A DNA stretch of 64,000 nt from UBA1535 sp964371035. GTDB lineage: Bacteria; Bacillota; Clostridia; Tissierellales; Sedimentibacteraceae. The position numbers and the translations under genes were made by a program. The stretch is taken from positions 71,631 through 135,630 of the forward strand of contig CAYJLG010000002.1 in NCBI GenBank assembly GCA_964371035.1, written 5' to 3'. Shown here one piece after another: positions 45,163 to 55,096 of the stretch (the stretch's first letter is position 1; the number at the start of each line of letters is the position of its first letter). The notes below the pieces were generated by a model. The model worked only from the letters and a program-made list of their open reading frames with translations. It had not been told where the DNA came from and made no database searches.

Positions 45163-45204
45163 TTGACTGTTAAAATCTGTATTGTGAAATATAATACAGA
45201 TTTT
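45163..45204 (+). promoter_or_regulatory. Candidate promoter with an inverted repeat over the -10, upstream of the ABC genes
   Basis: TTGACT (45163-45168) and TATAAT (45190-45195), 21-base spacer. The dyad AAAATCTGTATT (45172-45183) / AATACAGATTTT (45193-45204) covers the -10. It could be a response-regulator operator or, with the T-run after it, an attenuating terminator. It lies 8-9 bases before the GGAGG of the ATPase gene. Confidence 0.45.
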
Positions 45205-45220
45205 TTAATGGAGGAAATTT

Positions 45221-45898
45221 ATGAAAATACTTGAAACGAAAGATTTGAAAAAGGTTTATGGAAAAGGAGAAACAGTTGTTTTTGCGCTTGATGGAGTTGA
45301 TTTTTCGGTGGAAAACGGCGAATTTGTTTCTATAGTCGGCACATCAGGGAGTGGCAAATCTACACTTTTACACATGTTAGGAGGTTTAGACAGACCGACT
45401 AGCGGAAATGTAATAGTTGATGGAAAAGACATTTTCGCACTAAAAGATGAAGAACTCACTATTTTTCGTAGGAGAAAGATAGGTTTTGTGTTTCAAAGCT
45501 ATAATTTAGTGCCTGTTTTGAATGTTTACGAAAATATTGTGTTGCCGATAGAGCTCGACGGAAATAAGGTTGACAAAAGCTATATCGACAGCGTCGTTAA
45601 AACTTTAGGACTCGAAACTAAGCTTAACAACTTGCCTAATAATCTGTCTGGCGGACAACAACAAAGAGTTGCAATAGCAAGAGCCTTAGCTTCTAAACCT
45701 GCTATTATACTAGCTGACGAACCGACTGGAAATTTAGATAGCAAGACTTCACAAGATGTATTGTCTTTGTTGAAAGTGACAAGCGAAAAATTCAAACAAA
45801 CAATAGTCATGATTACCCATAACGAAGAAGCCGCGCAGCTTGCAGATAGAATCATACGCATTGAAGACGGGCAGATTGTAGGTGATAAGAATGTATAA
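45221..45898 (+). CDS. ABC transporter ATP-binding protein, MacB/LolD-like
   Basis: A protein of 225 residues with Walker A GTSGSGKST (40-48), Q-loop FVFQSYN, signature LSGGQQQR, Walker B IILADEPTGNLD and switch His in MITHNEE. It pairs with the FtsX-like permease that begins within its last 8 bases. Systems of this shape export or extract lipids, proteins or antimicrobial peptides; with the two-component genes just upstream, peptide resistance is the favoured role. Confidence 0.9.
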   Translation: MKILETKDLKKVYGKGETVVFALDGVDFSVENGEFVSIVGTSGSGKSTLLHMLGGLDRPTSGNVIVDGKDIFALKDEELTIFRRRKIGFVFQSYNLVPVLNVYENIVLPIELDGNKVDKSYIDSVVKTLGLETKLNNLPNNLSGGQQQRVAIARALASKPAIILADEPTGNLDSKTSQDVLSLLKVTSEKFKQTIVMITHNEEAAQLADRIIRIEDGQIVGDKNV

Positions 45899-48443
45899 TG
45901 TGAACAATAAAAAGACTATCAGAAACTTAGCTCTTAAGAGTTTTAAAGCGAGCAAGGTAAGAAATATTGTAGCAATTTTAGCCATTGCACTCACAGCGTT
46001 TATGTTTACGACTGTGGCAACAATTGGACTTAGTGTCGTAGACAGCATGGAACTCCAAACGATGCGAATGATAGGTACATCATCTCATGCCGGATATAAA
46101 AATCTAAGTGCTTCTGAGTATGAAATGCTTACAAATGATGCAGAAATCGTAGACATCGGCAAACGAGTAATCGTAGGTGTTGCTGAAAACGAAGAACTCA
46201 AAAAATTCAGCACAGAAATAGGATATGCTGATGATTTTTATGCTGAATCGGGATTTTCAAATCCTTCTATAGGTCGTATGCCTGTAAGTGGCAATGAAAT
46301 AATGACTTCAAGCACTATCATAGAAGAACTTGGAAAACTAGCTGAAATTGGAACAAATATTGAACTTGTTTTCAGAGCTAATGGAGAAACTTTTAAAGAT
46401 ACATTTGAAGTAGTGGGACTCTATGAAGCAGATCCTGCCCTACCTGTACACATGGCATTTGTATCAGAAGAATATCAAGAAAAAGTAGCACCTGCGTGGC
46501 AAACTCCTCTTGCTTCTAACAAAAATTTAATATATCAAACTGATTATTCATATGCAGCGGGCATGGTACAAGCAATTTTCAATTTTGCATCTTCATTTGA
46601 TATTGAAAGTCAATTAGATGAGTTGACAGAGCGCTTAGGGTTTGATACAAATTATGTAGATCCCGGTGTAAATTGGGGATATTCAGGCGCAGAGATTGAT
46701 TTCACAAGCGTTTTAATCGTGGTCTTATTAGTGCTTATAATCATGTTAGGCGGATATTTAATAATCTATAATGTGTTTTTAATCTCAGTGTCCCAAGATA
46801 TAAATTTTTACGGACTCCTTAAAACAATAGGCACAACTTCTAAACAGCTCAAAAAAATGATATCTTTTCAAGCTATGTTACTTGCAATCATAGGTATGTC
46901 TGTAGGACTTGTGGCGGGATATGGGGTTTCGTTTCTAATTATGCCGATCGTTACTGAAACTACTTCCCTATCAGGTGTTTTTATTATTTCTGCAAATCCG
47001 ATAATTATTGCATTATCAGTATTATTTACACTTTTGACAATATGGATTTCATTAAGAAAACCTTATAAACTTTTGACAAAAATTTCACCTGTTGAAGCTG
47101 TGAGATTTACAGATGTCTCAACTAATATAAAGACAAAATCAAAGAAATCAAAAAAGATAACGCCTCTGTCATTAGCCGTGCAAAACTTAAAACGCACCCG
47201 CGGAAAAACTGCTTTAGTTATACTTTCAATGACGCTTTCAATAGTGGTGCTTGACGTAGCATATTCTATTTCCAACAGTTTTGATTTAGACACATACTTA
47301 GATAATTTTGCTGTAACAGACTTTGAAGTCGGTCATTATTCTCAATATAACAATTTTTCCCAACATCTTGAAACAGAAGCTGTAACAGATGATGACATAT
47401 CTGCTTTTGAACAATTAGAAGGCTTTGAAGATATCGGAAACGTGTATTTGAGTTTTGGCACACATAAATTCTCGGATACTTCGTATAAAAGAGCACTCAG
47501 TTATCTTGATAAAAATGCCGATAGATTTCATCCTATTTACAGCGCAAGCATGATAGAACTATTAAAAGAACAGCAATCTATGACTCAAATGGTTTACGGT
47601 GTTTCTCCTTATTTGTATGATCACTTAGAGATTTTCGATAGCAAAGATTCGGATTTAGAAAAATTTGATAGCGGAGATTATGTACTTGTGAGCGCTTTTT
47701 TCAACACAGGTAGAGATCCATATTATCTTGCAGGCGAAAAATTAACATTGACTTTTGCAAATGGAAACAGCAAAGAATACGAAGTGCTTGCTGTAGGCCA
47801 ATTAGGTGGTGCTATAGATTCAAACTATAAAATAGGAGATATCTATTTTGCTCTACCTGAGAGTGAATACTTAGAAATGATGGGCAATGTAAAACCTCTT
47901 TTAGTCGCTTTCGATGTCGAAGAAAAACATGTGGAAAACGCAGAAAATTTTATTAAAAATTACACAGAAAATATAAACTCAGAACTTGCGTACACATCTA
48001 AAGCTGTCTTGGTAGATGAATTTGAAAGCTCTCAAAACATGTACCTGATAGTCGGAGGCGGATTAAGTTTGATTCTTTTGTTTATAGGATTGTTTAATTT
48101 TGTCAATATGATGATCACATCAATCAATTCAAGAAACAAAGAATTTGCAATACTCCAAGCTATCGGTATGACAGGCAAAAACCTAAAGAAAATGATAAAT
48201 TTCGAAGGATTTTTATACGCGTTTTTTGTAACAATTCTCGTATGTACTATCGGAAAAGTATTTTCATACGGATTGACTATGCTTATGGCGAATCAAATAT
48301 GGTTTTTCACTTATGATTTTTCGATTTTACCGATAATTATATCAATCCCAATCATAATTGTTTTAGCAGGTATAATTCCGCTAGTCGTGTATAAGGCGAT
48401 GAACAAAAAAACTATTGTTGAAAGACTTAGAGATATAGGGTAA
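45891..48443 (+). CDS. Large ABC permease with two FtsX domains
   Basis: About 850 residues. The N-terminal helix is followed by an extracellular part, then a first FtsX core (about 265-410: DINFYGLLKTIGTTSKQLKKM), a second helix, a second extracellular part (about 470-700) and a second FtsX core near the C-terminus (SRNKEFAILQAIGMTGKNLKKM). This two-core plan with two large outer domains is seen in peptide- and lipid-handling transporters of Firmicutes. The start at 45891 is chosen because GGTGAT lies upstream; a GTG at 45882 would overlap that site. It overlaps the ATPase gene by 8 bases. Confidence 0.87.
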   Translation: MYNVNNKKTIRNLALKSFKASKVRNIVAILAIALTAFMFTTVATIGLSVVDSMELQTMRMIGTSSHAGYKNLSASEYEMLTNDAEIVDIGKRVIVGVAENEELKKFSTEIGYADDFYAESGFSNPSIGRMPVSGNEIMTSSTIIEELGKLAEIGTNIELVFRANGETFKDTFEVVGLYEADPALPVHMAFVSEEYQEKVAPAWQTPLASNKNLIYQTDYSYAAGMVQAIFNFASSFDIESQLDELTERLGFDTNYVDPGVNWGYSGAEIDFTSVLIVVLLVLIIMLGGYLIIYNVFLISVSQDINFYGLLKTIGTTSKQLKKMISFQAMLLAIIGMSVGLVAGYGVSFLIMPIVTETTSLSGVFIISANPIIIALSVLFTLLTIWISLRKPYKLLTKISPVEAVRFTDVSTNIKTKSKKSKKITPLSLAVQNLKRTRGKTALVILSMTLSIVVLDVAYSISNSFDLDTYLDNFAVTDFEVGHYSQYNNFSQHLETEAVTDDDISAFEQLEGFEDIGNVYLSFGTHKFSDTSYKRALSYLDKNADRFHPIYSASMIELLKEQQSMTQMVYGVSPYLYDHLEIFDSKDSDLEKFDSGDYVLVSAFFNTGRDPYYLAGEKLTLTFANGNSKEYEVLAVGQLGGAIDSNYKIGDIYFALPESEYLEMMGNVKPLLVAFDVEEKHVENAENFIKNYTENINSELAYTSKAVLVDEFESSQNMYLIVGGGLSLILLFIGLFNFVNMMITSINSRNKEFAILQAIGMTGKNLKKMINFEGFLYAFFVTILVCTIGKVFSYGLTMLMANQIWFFTYDFSILPIIISIPIIIVLAGIIPLVVYKAMNKKTIVERLRDIG

Positions 48444-48541
48444 GGATTTGATTTTACTTCGAATCAATTTAGTTACTATTCACAATCGATTTCTGATGTT
48501 AATAAGAAAAAAATAATTTGTGATATTTTACTTGTTTTTTA

Positions 48542-48570
48542 TTGACTTTGATATTATAATGCTTTAAAAT
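48542..48570 (+). promoter_or_regulatory. Promoter of guaA
   Basis: TTGACT (48542-48547), 17-base spacer, TAAAAT (48565-48570), about 50 bases before the start codon. No purine riboswitch is visible in this short leader. Confidence 0.6.
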
Positions 48571-48619
48571 TAACACACATTAGATTTTCGAAAAAATAAA
48601 ATTAAGGAGAGACGATTTA

Positions 48620-50152
48620 ATGGTAATTATAGTTGATTTTGGCGCACAATACAGCCAACTAATAGCACGTAGAGTAAGAGAAAATAACATATATTGTGAA
48701 ATCATACCTTATACAGCTAAAATTTCAGAGATTAAGGCAAAGAACCCAACAGGTATAATTTTGTCAGGAGGCCCTGCAAGCGTATATGAAGAAAATGCAC
48801 CTATGGTAGATAACGAAATATTTGAACTTGGTGTGCCTGTCTTAGGTATATGCTATGGCGGACAGCTTATAGCTCAAGCCTTTGGAGGAAAAGTTTCAAA
48901 AGGTAACTCAAGAGAATACGGAAGAGTTGAATTGAAAACTTCAGAAAACATAGGAATATTTAAAGATATACCACAAGATTCATTAGTATGGATGAGCCAT
49001 ACTGATTACATAGAAGAAAAACCATCTGATTTTAGAATTACTGCTTGGTCAGACGCTTGCCCTATATGCGCAATGCAAAATGACGACAAGAAAATTTATG
49101 CATTACAATTCCATCCAGAAGTTGAACATTCAGAAAAAGGAAAAGAAATTATAGCTAACTTCTTGTTAAACGTATGTGAACTTAAGGCAGATTGGAACAT
49201 GGGTAACTTTGCTATAGAAACTATCGAAAGCATAAAAAAACAAGTAGGAGATAAAAAAGCTCTTTGCGCACTTTCAGGCGGAGTTGATTCGTCAGTTGCT
49301 GCTGTTTTAGTACATAAAGCAATCGGCAAAAATTTAGTATGCGTGTTTGTTGATCACGGTCTACTTAGAAAAGATGAAGGAGATCAAGTCGAAAAAATCT
49401 TCAAAGAGCAATTCGACATGAACCTAATTCGTGTAAATGCAAGAGATAGATTTTTAGGAAAATTAGAGGGCATCACTGAACCTGAAGCTAAAAGAAAAAT
49501 TATAGGCGAAGAGTTTATTAGAGTCTTCGAAGAAGAAAAACAAAAATTGAAGGCAGAATTTGGCAACATAGAATACTTAGTTCAAGGTACAATATACCCA
49601 GACGTAGTTGAAAGCGGAACAGCTACAGCTGCAACAATCAAATCTCACCACAATGTTGGAGGACTTCCAGAAGATGTCGATTTTGAACTTTTAGAGCCAC
49701 TTCGCCAATTGTTCAAAGACGAAGTCCGCCAAGTAGGTAGAGAAGTTGATATACCAGAAGATTTAGTAGCTCGTCAACCATTCCCAGGTCCTGGACTAGC
49801 TATAAGATGCTTAGGAGAAATAACAGAAGACAAACTTCACATCATAAGAGAAGCTGACTTCATATTTAGAGATGAAATCAAAAAAGCAGGCCTTGAAAGA
49901 AGCATCTGGCAATACTTCGCTTGTCTTCCAAACGTGAGAAGCGTAGGCGTTATGGGCGATTACAGAACATATTCGCACACAGTTGCACTCCGTGCAGTAC
50001 ACTCTTCAGACGGAATGACTTCAGACTGGGCAAGAATCCCATACGAAGTATTAGAAAAAGTGTCAAATAGAATTGTCAATGAAGTTGATAATGTAAATAG
50101 AATCGTATATGATATTACGTCGAAACCACCTTCGACGATAGAGTGGGAGTAA
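48620..50152 (+). CDS. guaA: GMP synthase (glutamine-hydrolysing)
   Basis: Converts XMP to GMP with ATP and glutamine; last step of guanine-nucleotide synthesis. The 510-residue protein has the class I glutaminase domain with nucleophile Cys78 in LGICYGG and the His-Glu pair in LQFHPEVEHSEKG, the ATP-pyrophosphatase domain with LSGGVDSSVAAVLVHKAIG at about 219, and the dimerisation domain with RQPFPGPGLAIRCLG and TSKPPSTIEWE at the end. AAGGAGAG precedes the ATG. It stands alone, with its own promoter and terminator. Confidence 0.98.
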   Translation: MVIIVDFGAQYSQLIARRVRENNIYCEIIPYTAKISEIKAKNPTGIILSGGPASVYEENAPMVDNEIFELGVPVLGICYGGQLIAQAFGGKVSKGNSREYGRVELKTSENIGIFKDIPQDSLVWMSHTDYIEEKPSDFRITAWSDACPICAMQNDDKKIYALQFHPEVEHSEKGKEIIANFLLNVCELKADWNMGNFAIETIESIKKQVGDKKALCALSGGVDSSVAAVLVHKAIGKNLVCVFVDHGLLRKDEGDQVEKIFKEQFDMNLIRVNARDRFLGKLEGITEPEAKRKIIGEEFIRVFEEEKQKLKAEFGNIEYLVQGTIYPDVVESGTATAATIKSHHNVGGLPEDVDFELLEPLRQLFKDEVRQVGREVDIPEDLVARQPFPGPGLAIRCLGEITEDKLHIIREADFIFRDEIKKAGLERSIWQYFACLPNVRSVGVMGDYRTYSHTVALRAVHSSDGMTSDWARIPYEVLEKVSNRIVNEVDNVNRIVYDITSKPPSTIEWE

Positions 50153-50184
50153 CCGAAATCGGTTCAGAGGATACAAAAATATGC

Positions 50185-50214
50185 AAAAACAGGGCGAAAA
50201 TCGCCCTGTTTTTT
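50185..50214 (+). terminator. guaA terminator
   Basis: AAAAACAGGGCGA pairs with TCGCCCTGTTTTTT, a 12-bp stem with a short loop. Confidence 0.92.
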
Positions 50215-50415
50215 AGCGTTTTATGATTGTTTTAGTGAATTTATACGAAACAGAGGGTCGAAATGGAGTGACTGATAACATTTTGATAACATAATGATTT
50301 TTGTGAAACATGTGAAGAATTAGTTCAATGTATATTTCGTAATTTTTATTCAAAGTTGATTGAAATGCGGACGTTAAAATGTTGAAATATAGCATCAATT
50401 ACCTCAATTGGAAAG

Positions 50416-51540
50416 TCAAATGTTACTATTTGGTTTATAATTGTTATAAATGTATTTTTGCTTCCAAACTTCATCTTTGTAATCACCATATTCACTTATC
50501 TTACAGTCGTTATACAAATCATCTGCAATTTCGGTTATCACATCATATAATTCCAAATTATCAAGGTATTTTTGTGGAATAGCACGTAATCCAAGATACG
50601 CTCCCATAATGTTGCCAACAACAGCACCGGTTGAATCGCTGTCTCCACTATGATTCACAGAGGCGATAATCGCTTTCTCAAAATCGTTAGAGTATTTGAG
50701 CGAGCAATAAATTGCAATAGCAAGAGTTTCTTCAGCAACCCAACCTTCGCCAAGCTGTTTAATAGCAAATAAATCCTCCAAGTTGCTTTTTGATAAAACC
50801 ATAGCTTTTTTCATCAAATCAATATATTCAGTTATATGTTTTTTGTCTTTAAACAATCTTTCCGTCGCATTTATTGCATCAATAACCGCATCATATAAAA
50901 TAATTTCATCATGTGCAATCAAATTAATGATATGTACAAGTGTGGTAGCAGGAATATATCCTAACTCATGACCATGTGTTAATGCAGCAGTTTCAGCTCC
51001 AATCATATCAATTTCATCCAAAGTTTGATTTTTATCAGTAAAATATAATCCAACTGGAGCAACCCGCATAACTCCTCCACAGCCTTTACTGTCATTTATC
51101 GGCTTTTCCATCGTGCCAAAAACACCTTGCGAAAAAGATTCAATAGAAGACATGCAAGTAAGTCCAGGAGCTCGTCTATGAAACAATTCGGGCACATTAG
51201 ATAGCCAAGTATAATGATATTCTCCTGATAACGGGTAATTTTCTTTTTGCGTCCGTAACCATTCTCCATAGCAATATGCAATATAACTTGGATAACTCCC
51301 CATAATTCCCCTTGTCATTCCTCGTGTTGTACCAAGAAGCAATCCATTAGCAGTAAATAAAGTCATTTGTGTGTCGTCAGAAATAATGGCTTTGCTGTTT
51401 GTGAGTTCAAATTCAGTAATACCTTGTTTACCATATTTATCAAAAATGTCGGAAGCATGCATAAATTCTACAATATACCCTAAAGCGTCTCCAACAGCAC
51501 CACCAATTAGACATCCACGATATTTATCTAAATTTTTCAT
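50416..51540 (-). CDS. ADP-ribosylglycohydrolase family protein (DraG-like)
   Basis: A protein of 374 residues of the ADP-ribosyl-protein hydrolase fold. Metal-binding residues are recognisable: SDDTQMTLFTANGLL at about 54-68 (dinuclear Mg site), LTHGHELGYIPA, and NHSGDSDSTGAVVGNIMGA at about 295-315. The family removes ADP-ribose from proteins or nucleic acids, or hydrolyses related metabolites. It starts 13 bases after the DUF262 gene stops, in the same direction, so it is its operon partner. The family also appears in phage-defence loci; that role here is inference. Confidence 0.88.
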   Translation of the reverse strand: MKNLDKYRGCLIGGAVGDALGYIVEFMHASDIFDKYGKQGITEFELTNSKAIISDDTQMTLFTANGLLLGTTRGMTRGIMGSYPSYIAYCYGEWLRTQKENYPLSGEYHYTWLSNVPELFHRRAPGLTCMSSIESFSQGVFGTMEKPINDSKGCGGVMRVAPVGLYFTDKNQTLDEIDMIGAETAALTHGHELGYIPATTLVHIINLIAHDEIILYDAVIDAINATERLFKDKKHITEYIDLMKKAMVLSKSNLEDLFAIKQLGEGWVAEETLAIAIYCSLKYSNDFEKAIIASVNHSGDSDSTGAVVGNIMGAYLGLRAIPQKYLDNLELYDVITEIADDLYNDCKISEYGDYKDEVWKQKYIYNNYKPNSNI

Positions 51541-51553
51541 TTTTCACCTACTT

Positions 51554-53308
51554 TTATAAAAGAATTTCTGTAAGTTTTTCTTTCAGTAATAATTTTCTTT
51601 TCTCAATAAAATCAAGAAAATTTTCGTATGAGTAAATCATATTTGGCAGATGGTTAATATCTCTATAATAAATTTTAGAATTATCTGCTTGATTCTGTTT
51701 TTCAAACCATACATCAAAATCAGTATCTGATTTTTCTGTATTTAGTAGTGCTGGAAGCAGCTGAAGATTACTTATATTATTTACCAAAGAGACATATGCA
51801 TCTATATTTTCTTCTGCCACGCCCATTTTTTTTAGATAGGCTCTTTTAAATTTTGATTTTGGATAAATATGATCTTCGTGAAATTTATTTGAAAAATCAA
51901 GAGATGGATATAAAAGCATAAGCACTGAAAGTGTTTCACTTTTACCATACTTCAATTTTAATAGATATTCCATAATATCATCCATTGAAAATTGTATAGA
52001 TTTATTTGTACCCTTAAACTTTTCAACAATTTCATTTATGGGAAATTGTTTGGTTTCGTTATGCTTTATTATATCTCTAATTGGCCGAATCACATTATCT
52101 GGTTGACCGCTAAATGCCTTTTTTAGCAAAGATAAAATAAGCCATTTTTTGATTTTTTCTCTATTATCTTTTGTATTACCAGAATACACAAAATTGTCAG
52201 GCACACCAATACTCAGTAAGTAGTATGCTATTGGAATTAAAGCATTATTAGAGCTAAGAGTTTCGCCCGTATATCCAAAAGATGAAACTAAATACACAGC
52301 TTGTCTTATAGCTTTTTTTATATTCTCCCAATTAGATTCTATTTTCATCATGTTAGGTTTATTGAAATTATCAACTTTAAATGCAATATCTGTAAAATCT
52401 GTCAAAACGAGAGCTGATTTTAGAACAAAGTCTTTGTTAATTCTAAATCCGCTACCTATAGAGTTGACTTCATCAACAAATTCAGTAATTTCCTCCCTTG
52501 CGTCATGAGTTTCCCATTGAGCCGATGCGATTGAAAGTAATAAATCGGAATAAGTAAGTTTTGTTCCACCGCTATTTACACGAATAAAAATATTTAGTAC
52601 TTTATCAAGTTCTGTAGATTTTTCCTTGTAATGGCTTATCACAAGCTCTGTGTGTACTACATTATACAATTTTGAAAGTGTATCCATGGCAAAATCAGCT
52701 TGTTCTTCTGTGTATGCGAAACTTTTGGAAAAACTAATATTTTTATTTATATATTTCGCAACTTCTCCGATTCCACCCGTATTCAATATTTGCCCTACTT
52801 CATACCAATAAGTATCAACTGAATTTACAACATCATCGATTGCTAAAAATTCAAAGTCATATTTATTACTGCTATCTTTTGCACTTGAAATTAGATTTAG
52901 ATATAATTTTCTACTCGGATATGCATTTTCGTTAGTTTTTTGTTTGTGCTTTAACCTATATGCATATGTTCCTTTAAGACCAACATAAATGGAAGTCAAT
53001 CGTTGTTGACCATCAAGAACAGCGATTATACCGTCAGAGCCTTTTAAATCTGCCTTTGGGTTATGAACAGAATTTTTTTCATGGTAATTCTTTAAAAATT
53101 CATAGAAGTCATAATCACAGATTCGTTCTTTATCTATCTCCCAAAATAGAAATGCTCCGATAGGATAATTTTGCATTAAGCTGTCAAATAATGTCTCAAT
53201 TTGAGTTGTATCCCAAACATATTCTCTTTGTATAGATGGTAGCACATATTTATTATTGGAAATATCTTTTATTACCTCTGCTATAGTTAACGGTATTTCA
53301 TAAGCCAT
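51554..53308 (-). CDS. DUF262 domain protein with C-terminal HNH-like nuclease (GmrSD/BrxU-like)
   Basis: A protein of 584 residues. The N-terminal DUF262 domain has LPSIQREYVWDTTQIETLFD, PIGAFLFWEI and the VLDGQQRLTSIYVGL loop (about 97-111), as in the nucleotide-dependent half of GmrSD type IV restriction enzymes and in BrxU. The C-terminus (about 480-540) has FHEDHIYPKSKFKRAYL, a DUF1524/HNH-type His-Asp-His centre, and NLQLLPALLNTEKSD. This pairing suggests cleavage of modified phage DNA. It begins near an AT-rich divergent region and is followed by the ADP-ribosylglycohydrolase. Confidence 0.87.
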   Translation of the reverse strand: MAYEIPLTIAEVIKDISNNKYVLPSIQREYVWDTTQIETLFDSLMQNYPIGAFLFWEIDKERICDYDFYEFLKNYHEKNSVHNPKADLKGSDGIIAVLDGQQRLTSIYVGLKGTYAYRLKHKQKTNENAYPSRKLYLNLISSAKDSSNKYDFEFLAIDDVVNSVDTYWYEVGQILNTGGIGEVAKYINKNISFSKSFAYTEEQADFAMDTLSKLYNVVHTELVISHYKEKSTELDKVLNIFIRVNSGGTKLTYSDLLLSIASAQWETHDAREEITEFVDEVNSIGSGFRINKDFVLKSALVLTDFTDIAFKVDNFNKPNMMKIESNWENIKKAIRQAVYLVSSFGYTGETLSSNNALIPIAYYLLSIGVPDNFVYSGNTKDNREKIKKWLILSLLKKAFSGQPDNVIRPIRDIIKHNETKQFPINEIVEKFKGTNKSIQFSMDDIMEYLLKLKYGKSETLSVLMLLYPSLDFSNKFHEDHIYPKSKFKRAYLKKMGVAEENIDAYVSLVNNISNLQLLPALLNTEKSDTDFDVWFEKQNQADNSKIYYRDINHLPNMIYSYENFLDFIEKRKLLLKEKLTEILL

Positions 53309-53700
53309 AATAATTCTCCATTCTCAATTTTATTTATTTTATAGCTACAATGCCAATAATCCAAGTATCAATTTTTCTTATTGTAAATTTTAACAACTCG
53401 CCTACATTGGTTAAGTTACAGTTTTTTCTTATTCAGATTATAAATTATTTCGAAGACAGCACCAATAAATAACGAAATATTCTTAGCAAATATACGTTTT
53501 TTATGCTAACATTCAAAACATAATAATCCTCTATGTAAAATTATATTATACATTTCTGGCAATTGCAACTTTTTAAGTTGAATTATGGTATATTTGTTAA
53601 GATGTAAAAAACAATACAACTATATTTATAACTTGTAACATATTTATTATTTTGATATTATGGAAGTATAATTAAAAAGCAATTAACAGAGGAGATAGAC
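53309..53700. promoter_or_regulatory. Divergent AT-rich region between the DUF262 and MATE genes
   Basis: No gene in 392 bases. A promoter for the exporter is visible: TTGTAA (53633-53638), 17 bases, TATTAT (53656-53661) with an upstream TG. Nothing else is recognisable. Confidence 0.5.
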
Positions 53701-55023
53701 TTGAAAGATAGATCTTTAATAGAAGTACTCAGAACGAGCGATTGCAAACTGTACTTTATTCTTTTACTAACTGGATTTATACCTACAATCTACACAACTA
53801 TAAGAGTTTTTTATTTAGGGCAACTTCCTAACGAATTTGGCTTTAATATAGCCAGTCAACTAACTTGGGTGAATTTGATATATGAAATATTTGATGAAGC
53901 ATTGCTGTTACCTATGTTTTTCTTTGTAGGGAATGCTATGAATTCAGGAAAAAAAGTATTCGATAATTTCATAAAAACAGCTACACTTATAACATTCTTA
54001 ATATACCTGTCCTTATCTACCGTACTTATAATTTTCGCTGAACCTATAACACAGCTAATGGCACAAAATAGAGAATTGATATCTGCAACAGTTTCATATA
54101 TACGCTTAGAGTCGATTGCTAAAATTTTCATAGCATTAGTAAGATTTTTTACGATTTTACTAATCACAGCAGGGCAATATAAAAAACTACTGATAGTGTT
54201 AATAGTTCAAATGAGCTTAAACATAATATTAGATATATTTTTAGTTTCAAATTTGCCTGTATCATTTGACTTAGGGGTTAATGGAATTGCATACACAAAC
54301 ATTATAGTAAATTCATTCATTGTAGTTATGATTTCAACTTTATGGTATGGGAAAACTGTAAAATTTGATCAAAATGAAAAGCTTAGTTTTTTTTGCCTCA
54401 AAGATTTTATAAAAATAGGTAGTCTATCAGGCATTGAATCTTTAATCAGAAATCTTGTATTCATGTTTATGGTTTTAAGAATGGTGAATGTCATTGGGGA
54501 GCAAGGAACATTTTGGGTAGCTAACAATTTTATTTGGGGTTGGTTGCTAATTCCAATTATACAACTTGGCGAAATAATAAAAAAAGATTGTAGCACTCAT
54601 GGTAATAAAATCATTCATAGTAAGATGAAAAATTATATCATAGTAACGACAACTATTATTTTCATATGGCTGTGTAGTATTCCTTTTTGGGATGATTTTA
54701 TGGAAAATATACTGCAAATATCAAATAGCAATCAAGTATTGAGTGTTGTGTTGATAAGTTTAGGTTTCTATGTTGTATTTGCCTATAACAATATTATTGA
54801 CAGTGTTTTTTATGGATTAGGGAGAACAGATCTAATGTTAATTCAGTCAATATGTGTAAATATTATTTATTACGGAATAATTTTTGCTTTATATTTTAAC
54901 GGAGTTTTTGTGCCGACATTGAATAGTATAGCGATTATGTTTGGCACAGGAATTGTTATAGACAGTGTTATTACAATTATTATATTTTTAAAAATATCAA
55001 GGAAACAAAAACATATATTTTAA
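53701..55023 (+). CDS. MATE-family efflux protein
   Basis: A protein of 440 residues with about twelve membrane helices in two halves. MATE proteins export drugs or metabolites using Na+ or H+. The sequence ends its halves with patterns typical of the family (ANNFIWGWLLIPIIQLGEIIKK, FYGLGRTDLMLIQS). It starts with TTG at 53701 with AGGAG 8 bases upstream. It is divergent from the DUF262 pair and just outside the mobilizable element, so it could belong to either. Substrate unknown. Confidence 0.78.
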   Translation: MKDRSLIEVLRTSDCKLYFILLLTGFIPTIYTTIRVFYLGQLPNEFGFNIASQLTWVNLIYEIFDEALLLPMFFFVGNAMNSGKKVFDNFIKTATLITFLIYLSLSTVLIIFAEPITQLMAQNRELISATVSYIRLESIAKIFIALVRFFTILLITAGQYKKLLIVLIVQMSLNIILDIFLVSNLPVSFDLGVNGIAYTNIIVNSFIVVMISTLWYGKTVKFDQNEKLSFFCLKDFIKIGSLSGIESLIRNLVFMFMVLRMVNVIGEQGTFWVANNFIWGWLLIPIIQLGEIIKKDCSTHGNKIIHSKMKNYIIVTTTIIFIWLCSIPFWDDFMENILQISNSNQVLSVVLISLGFYVVFAYNNIIDSVFYGLGRTDLMLIQSICVNIIYYGIIFALYFNGVFVPTLNSIAIMFGTGIVIDSVITIIIFLKISRKQKHIF

Positions 55024-55035
55024 TATTTTTTGTAG

Positions 55036-55064
55036 TAGCTATTAAATAACTTCTGTGATATTGT
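55036..55064 (+). promoter_or_regulatory. First of two nearly identical promoters in the mobilizable element
   Basis: TAGCTATT (55036-55043) followed 23 bases later, start to start, by an extended -10 (TG-A-TATTGT, -10 at 55059-55064) and then TTACAAA before the GGAGG. The same blocks at the same spacing recur at 59531-59559. Confidence 0.5.
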
Positions 55065-55096
55065 GTGACTTACAAAACACAGAAGGAGGAAATAAA

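Noticed and set aside
48472..48484. Second complete MITE copy after the large permease
   Set aside because: Only the left 13-mer end is present; no matching right end or flanking duplication could be found.
48450..48619. Purine riboswitch in front of guaA
   Set aside because: The leader after the promoter is only about 45 bases and lacks the conserved loop sequences of the guanine aptamer.
50379..50582. Small plus-strand ORF between guaA and the ADP-ribosylglycohydrolase gene
   Set aside because: It runs antisense into the hydrolase gene and has no ribosome-binding site. A short NYLNWKVKC similarity to the frame inside the 27-kb MITE was noted but is too short to interpret.
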